Of a stretch of 13,939 nucleotides of DNA, positions 1-5,289 are shown piece after piece; the first letter of the stretch is position 1; each line of letters starts with the position of its first letter. Below the pieces are notes generated by a model. The model was not told the origin of the DNA, searched no databases, and saw only the letters and a program-made list of their open reading frames with translations. The position numbers were made by a program, and so were the translations under genes. This DNA comes from Oscillospiraceae bacterium (lineage in GTDB: Bacteria; Bacillota; Clostridia; Oscillospirales; Ruminococcaceae): NCBI GenBank assembly GCA_018110855.1, contig JAGBFZ010000398.1, positions 1-13,939 on the forward strand, given 5' to 3'.

Positions 1-184
1 GCATATCCGCTTCCGATATGGCTTTGAGTACATCTGTCATGTCCCGTTCAAAGGCACGGAGCCTCTGTCCCACATGAAAATATGTAAATGTATCCTTTGG
101 GAATTTCTGCTCAAGATATAAGACCGTTTGCAGGGTAATGCTGTTTTTTCCCTTGGGACTTCCCGATAATACGCAGATATTCAT
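1..184 (-). CDS. NAD(P)H-dependent FMN reductase / flavodoxin-fold oxidoreductase, 3' end outside window
   Basis: Only the first 61 codons are present; the gene runs off the left edge. The protein opens MNICVLSGSPKGKNS, a beta strand followed by the phosphate-binding loop typical of the NAD(P)H-dependent FMN reductase (flavodoxin-like) family, which binds FMN at the start of the fold. The spacing of the next helix (ITLQTVLYLEQKF) and strand (TFTYFHVG) also fits. The start at 184 is supported by a GGGAG site 11 bases upstream, rather far but the only candidate. It lies 39 bases downstream of the mannanase stop on the same strand, so it is probably the last visible gene of that operon. Substrate and physiological role cannot be told from this fragment; a link to mannan use is not evident. 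Confidence 0.75.
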   Translation of the reverse strand, partial: MNICVLSGSPKGKNSITLQTVLYLEQKFPKDTFTYFHVGQRLRAFERDMTDVLKAISEADM

Positions 185-223
185 AATTAATTCCGCTCCC
201 GTTCTGTCTTTTATTTCGTTTTC

Positions 224-1888
224 TCAGTCCAAAGGATAATTTTTCAGATCGGGCAGCTCGTCAAGAGTCAGCACCCTTTCATGATTATATGCCTTTGTAA
301 GAAGCTCTATGGTGGTATATTCGTCATTTATCACAACGCCCAGCTTCATAGTAAAGGGATCGCTCCATGTTCCCCAGAAAAGCCATCTTGCATTGTCGTT
401 CATAACCTTGTCGGGGTCCATAACGCAGCCGTTTTCGGTGAGAGCGATAAGCTTGGTCTTTTCGCCGTAGTTTGCCGCCATGTCCCCGAAGCGTCCGCTC
501 TGAGAGGAATCAACGTGATTTCCCGCATATATATCCCAGCCGTTTATGTCAACTGTCTCATCGCCGGGGTACCATTCGGGGTCCTGACCGTTCCAGATCC
601 AGATAAGGTTAGTAAGGTTATGCTCGTTTGTCATTTTGTCATACATCACGTTCCACAGCTTCTTATAGCTTTCAGGCTCGCAGTCTCCCCACCAGAACCA
701 GCCGCCCGAAGCCTCGTGAAGAGGTCTCCACAGCACAGGAACGCCTGCGTCTCTGAGACGGGCAAGCTCCGCAGACATATTGTCGATATCGTCCATAAGA
801 AGCTGATAGCCCTTTTCGTCCTCGCCGTTCATTATCTTGTCAAGATCCAGCTTTGAGGCTTCCTTGTAAAAGGAGCTGTACCATGGATGATCGCCGCTGT
901 TCACCGCATATTCCTCGGGGGAGGTCCAGTGCCAGCAGAGCTGAACTATTCCGCCTGCGTTCTTGTACCAGTCATAGGCATATTCAACAGTTCTCGATTC
1001 GCTGCCGTGAGCCTTGCTGCCAAGGCTGTAGCCGCTTACATCAAGACCTAAGACAGCAAAAGACTTTCCTGTTTTTGCGGTTATCTTCTCAAATTCCGAG
1101 GAAGCTCTGCCCTCATCTGCATATTGTCCCGCAAGGGAATATTTTCCGTAAACATCGCAGAGGAATTTGTAAAGTCTGCGTGTGTTTTCATCGGCATTTG
1201 GATTTGAAAGAGGAGCTGTTACCTTGTATGTATCCTCGGTTATGGGCTTTGCCGCCGCTGAAAGAATTACGCAGTCGATATCTATATATCCCCAGCTTGG
1301 AGTAATAGATATCTCATGAGTACCCTTTTCAATATAGATATTGTCAAGGGGAGTATCTCCGAAAAGCTCGGGAGAGGTTGTGGTGATATCGCCTATCTTC
1401 ATTCCGTCAAGCAGAACGTTGTTAACCCTGCCTTTGCCGCCCTTGGTCTGAAAATTAAGGTCGTAAAAGCCGCTGTATGGGATATCCGCAGTCATCTTGA
1501 CCTCATCGCCCTCAACGTTAACACCGTTAACATAGCCGCCCCCCGAAGCCTCGGGCAGATCCACAGTCACAGCAGAGCCCGAAAGCACTCCGCCTTCCGC
1601 CTCAACAGTGAGAGTGAAATCCGCAGGGACCTCAGAGGGAGTAAGCGGATAATCCGACAGGTCAAGATTTTCATTATACTCGGTCCTGATATCCCCGAAA
1701 ACGGCGTTTATTCCGTCATCTGCCTTGCTTTCCTCTGCGGCTGCCTCGCTCTGAACGCTGTCAGAGCCGCCTGTAATGGCATTTTCCCCGCCATTCTCAG
1801 CGTTTTTATCTCCGCAGGCAGCAAATACTGAAGCAGTCATGACAAGGGCGCATATCCCTGCCGCTATTTTACCGAATTTATTTGACAT
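224..1888 (-). CDS. CBM35-GH26 beta-mannanase, secreted lipoprotein
   Basis: Predicted endo-beta-1,4-mannanase of 554 residues, tethered outside the cell. The N-terminus has a basic start, a hydrophobic core and a lipobox-like SVFAAC with Cys25 as the lipidation site, followed by a Ser/Glu/Ala-rich linker. Residues about 92-212 match a CBM35 carbohydrate-binding module (VEAEGG start, EASGGGYV, SGFYDL). Residues about 235-550 form a GH26 catalytic domain: LWRPLHEASGGWFWWG carries the acid/base Glu392, IALTENG carries the nucleophile Glu485, and WYPGDETVDINGWDIY is also characteristic. A longer reading frame begins at 1906, but I chose the ATG at 1888. AAAGGAAA lies 7 bases before it, the signal peptide begins cleanly there, and 1906 would overlap the amidohydrolase gene. 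It begins 4 bases after the amidohydrolase stop, so translation is probably coupled. CBM35 ligand (mannan, xylan or uronic acids) is not predictable here. Confidence 0.93.
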   Translation of the reverse strand: MSNKFGKIAAGICALVMTASVFAACGDKNAENGGENAITGGSDSVQSEAAAEESKADDGINAVFGDIRTEYNENLDLSDYPLTPSEVPADFTLTVEAEGGVLSGSAVTVDLPEASGGGYVNGVNVEGDEVKMTADIPYSGFYDLNFQTKGGKGRVNNVLLDGMKIGDITTTSPELFGDTPLDNIYIEKGTHEISITPSWGYIDIDCVILSAAAKPITEDTYKVTAPLSNPNADENTRRLYKFLCDVYGKYSLAGQYADEGRASSEFEKITAKTGKSFAVLGLDVSGYSLGSKAHGSESRTVEYAYDWYKNAGGIVQLCWHWTSPEEYAVNSGDHPWYSSFYKEASKLDLDKIMNGEDEKGYQLLMDDIDNMSAELARLRDAGVPVLWRPLHEASGGWFWWGDCEPESYKKLWNVMYDKMTNEHNLTNLIWIWNGQDPEWYPGDETVDINGWDIYAGNHVDSSQSGRFGDMAANYGEKTKLIALTENGCVMDPDKVMNDNARWLFWGTWSDPFTMKLGVVINDEYTTIELLTKAYNHERVLTLDELPDLKNYPLD

Positions 1889-1892
1889 TTTT

Positions 1893-3050
1893 TCATTTCC
1901 TTTCATAGCAAACTCTTCCGTTTATCATGGTCAATAGGATATCCGAGGATATCTCAAAGGGGTCGCCGTTTATTATAATAAGGTCTGCGTCCTTTCCCAC
2001 AGTCACAGAGCCTGTCCTTTCACCGAAGCCTCCAAGCTCCGCAGCGGTTATGGTTATGGCTTTGAGAGCTTCCTCACGGGGAAGTCCGTATTTATTGCAG
2101 TAAGCAGCTCCTGCGGTGAGGAAGTTTATGGGATTTTCGGGGTGATCGGTGCATATTGCAAGCCGAACGCCTGCCCTGTGAAGCACAGCTGCATTTTCAA
2201 GAGAAGCATTTGCAAGCTCGGGCTTTCCTCTGTCGCAGATGATCGGTCCCACAACAGCCTCTGCGCCCCGTTCTCCCAGAATATCGGCAATAAGATGCCC
2301 CTCGGTGCAGTGGACAAGAAGGGGCTTTAACCCAAATTCATCACAAATCCTGAGAGCAGTCATTATATCGTCCGCTCTGTGGCAGTGAAAATGGGCTTTC
2401 AGCTCCCCGTTTAACAATGGAAGCAGCGCCTCGCACTTGATGTCGTAATCGGGTCTGTCCTCAGGCTCCTCGGCACGTTCAAGCTGCTCGCCGTATCTTT
2501 TCGCCTTTTCAAGTGCCTCACGGATAAGAGCCGCCGTTGCCATTCGGGTCTGGGGAGCCTCGTCCCGCTCGGTATAGTAGGATTTGGGATTCTCACCCAA
2601 GGCAAATTTTATTCCCGACCGCCTGATAACAGCCTCGTCAAGACAACGGGCTGCGGTCTTTACGGCAAGCATATCTCCGCCGATGGGATTAAGAGAGCCC
2701 ACTCCCGTCACCACAGAAGTAACTCCCGCCTTCACAGCATCCGCGAAATACCCGTCGCGGAAATTTATCCCATCAACAGAGCGAAGCTGGGGCATAACAG
2801 GGTCGCTGCCCTCGTTAACGTCAATTCCCTCGTCTCCGGCGCCGTCTCCGATAAAGCCCATGTGGGTGTGGATATCAATAAAGCCGGGCATAAGGATATT
2901 GCCGCCTGCATCAATATCCTCCGCCGAAACATTTTCGGGGGCACCTGCGGATATCTCGCATATCTTCCCCTTTTCCACACGGACATAGCCCGTGGGGATA
3001 CGGGGGATATTCGTATCCATTGTGATTATTTCTGCATTATAAATGTACAT
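1893..3050 (-). CDS. Metal-dependent amidohydrolase, imidazolonepropionase-like, substrate unknown
   Basis: A 385-residue cytoplasmic enzyme of the amidohydrolase superfamily. It begins MYIYNAEIITMD with the usual N-terminal beta-sandwich and then shows the metal-binding signature MPGFIDIHTHMG (His61, His63). Further likely ligands are His220/His222 in AHFHCHRADD, His247 in VHCTEGH and Asp302 in ICTDHPE. The C-terminus returns to the sandwich (GSVTVGKDADLIIINGDP). The layout resembles imidazolonepropionase-related hydrolases of unknown specificity; a conserved ALGENPK segment sits near residue 152. There is no signal peptide. The start at 3050 is preferred because GGGAG lies 6 bases upstream and the family N-terminus begins here. 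An in-frame ATG at 3068 overlaps the upstream stop (TGATG) and is the main alternative. It follows the small membrane-protein gene and directly precedes the mannanase gene, with 4 bases between. No mannan pathway step obviously needs it. Confidence 0.88.
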   Translation of the reverse strand: MYIYNAEIITMDTNIPRIPTGYVRVEKGKICEISAGAPENVSAEDIDAGGNILMPGFIDIHTHMGFIGDGAGDEGIDVNEGSDPVMPQLRSVDGINFRDGYFADAVKAGVTSVVTGVGSLNPIGGDMLAVKTAARCLDEAVIRRSGIKFALGENPKSYYTERDEAPQTRMATAALIREALEKAKRYGEQLERAEEPEDRPDYDIKCEALLPLLNGELKAHFHCHRADDIMTALRICDEFGLKPLLVHCTEGHLIADILGERGAEAVVGPIICDRGKPELANASLENAAVLHRAGVRLAICTDHPENPINFLTAGAAYCNKYGLPREEALKAITITAAELGGFGERTGSVTVGKDADLIIINGDPFEISSDILLTMINGRVCYERK

Positions 3051-3067
3051 AGCACACTCCCGTGTCA

Positions 3068-3241
3068 TCAGCCGAGACCGCACTCGTCATAGTCCTTCCA
3101 GCGCTCGTTGTAGTTGTAGTTGCTGACCATTCTGTATGCAATATATCCTGCGGATACAAGGAACAGAAACAGAGCTGTCACAATAGGTACAGCGGTGCGT
3201 ATCATTGCCCTTGTATCGGGGCGGTGCATTTCTTTTTTCAT
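3068..3241 (-). CDS. Small single-pass membrane protein, 57 residues, unknown function
   Basis: A short gene that I do not recognise. The 57-residue product starts MKKEMHRPDTRAMIR, which is basic, then has one strongly hydrophobic segment at about residues 17-39 (TAVPIVTALFLFLVSAGYIA), and ends in a polar, Tyr/Asn/Asp-rich tail (SNYNYNERWKDYDECGLG). By the positive-inside rule the tail should face outside. AAAGGAA lies 7 bases before the ATG, a strong ribosome site. The stop is 17 bases before the chosen amidohydrolase start, and overlaps the alternative start by one base. It is the first gene after a strong promoter and a palindromic operator. Good translation signals and tight linkage make it a real gene; function is open (membrane adaptor, small regulatory protein or membrane anchor are guesses only). 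Confidence 0.8.
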   Translation of the reverse strand: MKKEMHRPDTRAMIRTAVPIVTALFLFLVSAGYIAYRMVSNYNYNERWKDYDECGLG

Positions 3242-3264
3242 AATATCGTTCCTTTCTTTGCTGT

Positions 3265-3289
3265 GATATACTATAAAATATAGTATATC
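3265..3289. promoter_or_regulatory. Perfect 25-bp palindrome, probable operator of the mannanase operon
   Basis: Two perfect 11-bp arms (GATATACTATA and its reverse complement) flank an AAA centre. It lies about 24-48 bases downstream of the start site predicted for the promoter at 3319-3347, and about 24 bases before the first start codon. The position is classic for a dimeric repressor acting as a roadblock. A second promoter-like pair on the minus strand (TTTACA at 3291-3296, 17 bases, TAGTAT at 3268-3273) has its -10 inside the palindrome. The same half-site core (ATAGTAT on the minus strand) recurs in the main -10 region near 3315. The regulator is not in the window. Confidence 0.7.
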
Positions 3290-3318
3290 CTGTAAATAAT
3301 TTGAATCTTGACAATACT

Positions 3319-3347
3319 ATTATATACTTTTCCTGCGGATTTTTCAA
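3319..3347 (-). promoter_or_regulatory. Sigma-A promoter of the small membrane protein-amidohydrolase-mannanase operon
   Basis: On the minus strand TTGAAA (3342-3347) is followed after 17 bases by a perfect TATAAT (3319-3324). Transcription should begin near 3312, giving a leader of about 70 bases before the ATG at 3241. This is the strongest promoter-like site upstream of the left operon. Confidence 0.75.
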
Positions 3348-3713
3348 GTAGGGCGGGAAGTTTTCAAACGTTTAAAGGCACATTTTTTTCCGTTTAAAAA
3401 AGGATACAAGCATTTTTGGCTATATGCACAATTTTCGTTCCCTATGCATATGCATCATAAACAAAAATCCAAAGAGAATTTTGTTTCGCAAAGCAAAATA
3501 TATGAATATAAGATTTCCATAGTCTACAATAAAGGTTATACTTTTTGTAAAAAAAGCCCTGTTTCATGGGCAAAAAAGCATTTTTGGCTAAATGACTAAA
3601 AATTACAGCACATTCGTCCCATTTCGCATTTATTCCCCCTTAAAATCGCATTTTTTATGAATGCAATCAACAATTTATAGTCAATCTGCACAAAAACGAA
3701 TTTTATTTTTTCT
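3348..3713. other. AT-rich divergent intergenic region with repeats, no convincing gene
   Basis: This stretch separates the leftward mannanase operon promoter from the rightward 3D-gene promoter. It is very A/T-rich. It holds a 15-bp direct repeat (3408-3422 and 3576-3590), the 12-bp palindrome ATGCATATGCAT (3444-3455), a hairpin at 3478-3499 (9-bp stem including one G-U pair, CGCA loop), and two copies of CGTTTAAA (3369-3376, 3391-3398). I see no tRNA or known riboswitch. A 51-codon frame at 3444-3599 lacks a ribosome site and is not called. Confidence 0.6.
3408..3590 (+). repeat. 15-bp direct repeat pair, copies 168 bp apart
   Basis: AAGCATTTTTGGCTA occurs at 3408-3422 and again at 3576-3590. 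The similarity continues briefly after each copy (TATG versus AATG). The 168-bp offset is a multiple of three, so both copies fall in the same reading frame. They could be paired regulator sites or remnants of a repeated element; the low sequence complexity of the region limits confidence. Confidence 0.5.
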
Positions 3714-3742
3714 TTGACACAAAAAAGAAATTACGGTATAAT
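3714..3742 (+). promoter_or_regulatory. Consensus sigma-A promoter of the 3D-domain gene
   Basis: TTGACA (3714-3719), a 17-base spacer and TATAAT (3737-3742) match the vegetative consensus exactly. Transcription should start near 3749, giving a leader of about 170 bases before the ATG at 3922. Confidence 0.88.
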
Positions 3743-3748
3743 TACAAG

Positions 3749-3921
3749 TACATTCTGAATTGTAACCATTTTGAAACCATTTGAAATAATTATAAGTTTC
3801 ATTTCGGTCAGATTCGGGATCATGGTTAAACTTTCCGTATTATTCGGCAAAGTATAAAGGTGGTAATACAAAAAACGACGGCATTCGCATGAACTAAAAA
3901 AGCCGTCAGGGAGATTATTAT
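3749..3921 (+). promoter_or_regulatory. Long structured leader of the 3D-domain gene, possible cis-regulatory RNA
   Basis: The leader is long for a single structural gene. It contains two consecutive inverted repeats: GTATTA (3837-3842) with TAATAC (3864-3869), and GACGGC (3877-3882) with GCCGTC (3902-3907). The second stem ends directly at the ribosome site AGGGAG (3908-3913), which is 8 bases from the ATG. A second SD-like run, AAAGGTGG (3856-3863), lies in the first loop without a start codon at a useful distance. I could not match it to any riboswitch consensus I know, including c-di-AMP, c-di-GMP and T-box. The regulatory role is inference. Confidence 0.45.
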
Positions 3922-5088
3922 ATGATAAGCAAGATCAGACAGATCCTTTCAGAAAGGTACAGACTTTCCGGCATACGAGGCTGCATGGCAGCAGGAGCAG
4001 TCACCGCAGGTATCGCAGCATTTGCAGTGATCGTCAGCGCAAACGCCGACGATGTTTCTACAATAAGCCTTGAAACGGACGTTATTCCTGATGAAACAGC
4101 CGTTGTTACCGAGGCTCAGACCGAGAAGCGTACATATTCCAGAGATATCGATTTCCTTTTCAGTGAGGATATAGAAGCAGCCGAAGCAGCAATGAAGGCA
4201 GAGGAGACAAACGAGCCTGTTCTTCCCGCCATCTCAGAGGAAGCCCCTGAAACCGAGGCGCAGACCGAGGCTGCCGCAGCACCTGCTGAGGAAGATAATG
4301 AGGTCATTTCCGAAAGCGAAGAGGAAACTGCCGAAGAAGAAACCGAAGCCGCTCCCGAAAGCGAAGAGGAAGCTGCCGAGGAAAATATAAATGATACAAG
4401 CGATACCGAGGAAGTATCGGAAGATGCTCTGTCCGAAGAGCCTGCCGAAACGAACGAAGAGCTTGCCGAGGAAAATATCGACAGTGTATCAGCACGCAGC
4501 TCTGCAGCAGGAGGCGACAAGGAAAATGACGGTCTCTCCTCCGCTCTTGACCTTAAAATCGACGATGAAGCAGTTCCCACAGCCGAATATATTGAGGAGG
4601 ATGCCGAGACTTCCGATGATACCGCAGCACCGACTGAGGATGATGACCTGAACAGCATTCCCGAAGATATCACTTTTGATGACGAGGACGAGGAAAGCGA
4701 AAATGAAACTGCAGCTGCTCCTCAGGAAAATGCTATCTCTCTTTTTGAGCTTCCCGAGTGGCTGGAATTTGACGAAAACGGCGTTCCCACAGAATATGTC
4801 AGCGTTCTTAGCGGAAAAGCCTGCGCATATACTGCTGAACCCGATGCACTGATGTCCACAGGAAAAGAGGTCTTCCAGGGCTATGTTGCAGTTGACCCTG
4901 ACATTATCCCCTATGGCTCCGAGCTTTACATAGTAGCTGAGGACGGAGATATTTACGGCTATGCCATTGCCGCCGATACAGGCTATTCCGTCCGTGCAGG
5001 TCACATAATCGTGGATCTTTTTATGAATGAGTATGACGATTGTATCCGGTGGGGCAATAAGCCTGTTAATGTTTATGTCCTGAAATGA
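3922..5088 (+). CDS. Membrane-anchored protein with acidic linker and C-terminal 3D domain
   Basis: A 388-residue cell-surface protein. A basic N-terminus precedes a hydrophobic segment at about residues 22-41 (AAGAVTAGIAAFAVIVSA), which is an anchor or a signal peptide. Residues about 42-280 are low-complexity and rich in Glu, Asp, Ala, Ser and Thr, and so probably disordered and strongly negative. Residues about 295-388 form a 3D domain, the MltA-like fold named for three conserved aspartates. All three are present: Asp325 (AVDPDIIPYGS), Asp352 (AADTGYS) and Asp365 (IIVDLF), and the closing WGNKPVNVYVL is typical. Such domains occur in peptidoglycan-cleaving enzymes of Gram-positive bacteria, so a role in wall remodelling is likely but not proven. 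No LysM, G5 or SLT partner domain is seen. AGGGAG lies 8 bases before the ATG. The gene has its own promoter and a following terminator. Confidence 0.88.
   Translation: MISKIRQILSERYRLSGIRGCMAAGAVTAGIAAFAVIVSANADDVSTISLETDVIPDETAVVTEAQTEKRTYSRDIDFLFSEDIEAAEAAMKAEETNEPVLPAISEEAPETEAQTEAAAAPAEEDNEVISESEEETAEEETEAAPESEEEAAEENINDTSDTEEVSEDALSEEPAETNEELAEENIDSVSARSSAAGGDKENDGLSSALDLKIDDEAVPTAEYIEEDAETSDDTAAPTEDDDLNSIPEDITFDDEDEESENETAAAPQENAISLFELPEWLEFDENGVPTEYVSVLSGKACAYTAEPDALMSTGKEVFQGYVAVDPDIIPYGSELYIVAEDGDIYGYAIAADTGYSVRAGHIIVDLFMNEYDDCIRWGNKPVNVYVLK
4311..4478 (+). repeat. Internal repeats in the acidic linker of the 3D protein
   Basis: A 24-bp unit at 4311-4334 recurs at 4356-4379 with one mismatch (it encodes ESEEE-T/A-AEE). 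TGCCGAGGAAAATAT recurs at 4374-4388 and 4464-4478 (it encodes AEENI). The pattern suggests the linker grew by small tandem duplications and may vary in length between strains. Confidence 0.65.
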
Positions 5089-5104
5089 TCTTATACAAAA
5101 ATGC

Positions 5105-5136
5105 AAAAACCAGCCTTTTCGGCTGGTTTTAATTTT
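5105..5136 (+). terminator. Rho-independent terminator after the 3D-domain gene
   Basis: AAAACCAGCC (5106-5115) pairs perfectly with GGCTGGTTTT (5121-5130) around a TTTTC loop, and the T-rich run continues as TTTTAATTTT. It lies 17 bases after the stop codon and isolates this gene from the GGDEF-EAL gene. Confidence 0.9.
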
Positions 5137-5195
5137 GTTCAGACAACACTCATTTTATGCCATACATCGTCAAGTAATACCGGACAAGAAACAGA

Positions 5196-5225
5196 TTGAC
5201 AAACGCCGGCAATATGTGGTATAAT
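5196..5225 (+). promoter_or_regulatory. Sigma-A promoter of the GGDEF-EAL gene
   Basis: TTGACA (5196-5201), an 18-base spacer and TATAAT (5220-5225). The predicted start near 5232 leaves a leader of about 58 bases to the GTG at 5290, too short for a usual c-di-GMP riboswitch. Confidence 0.82.
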
Positions 5226-5274
5226 TTTATGAGACATCAATAACCTTTTTATTAATCGTTTTCATTGTATGCTG

Positions 5275-5281
5275 AAGGGAG
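5275..5281 (+). promoter_or_regulatory. Ribosome binding site that selects a GTG start
   Basis: AAGGGAG lies 8 bases before the in-frame GTG at 5290. The ATG at 5269 lies upstream of this site and has no Shine-Dalgarno sequence of its own (T-rich stretch before it), so the GTG is the better start. Confidence 0.75.
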
Positions 5282-5289
5282 CTGATATT

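Noticed and set aside
1888..1906. Mannanase start at ATG 1906
   Set aside because: It would place six extra residues before the signal peptide, overlap the amidohydrolase end and lose the well-placed AAAGGAAA site that serves ATG 1888.
3087..3347. 86-residue minus-strand frame covering the start of the small membrane-protein gene
   Set aside because: It overlaps the 57-residue gene in another frame, begins inside the promoter -35 and has no ribosome site. The shorter frame has a strong ribosome site and a sensible TM layout.
3558..3571. Possible terminator at GCCC...GGGC in the intergenic region
   Set aside because: Only a 4-bp stem without a T-run behind it; no upstream gene would use it.
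3444..3599. 51-codon plus-strand frame starting in the ATGCATATGCAT palindrome
   Set aside because: No ribosome site before the ATG, low-complexity A/T-rich composition and an odd amino-acid make-up. The repeated KHFWL at its end and before its start comes from the in-frame 15-bp direct repeat.
3822..3857. 11-codon leader peptide (MVKLSVLFGKV) in the 3D-gene leader
   Set aside because: The only SD-like bases (GGGA) end two bases before the ATG, too close to work well. Kept only as part of the leader finding.
3837..3909. T-box or known riboswitch in the 3D-gene leader (AAAGGTGGTAATAC resembles a T-box sequence)
   Set aside because: The pairing partner and terminator/antiterminator pair expected of a T-box are missing, the downstream gene is not an amino-acid gene, and c-di-GMP or c-di-AMP consensus elements are not recognisable.
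4116..4673. 185-residue Ser-rich minus-strand frame inside the 3D gene
   Set aside because: It is the antisense shadow of the Glu/Ala-rich linker (GAA and GAG codons read back as Ser-rich), with no ribosome site or domain.
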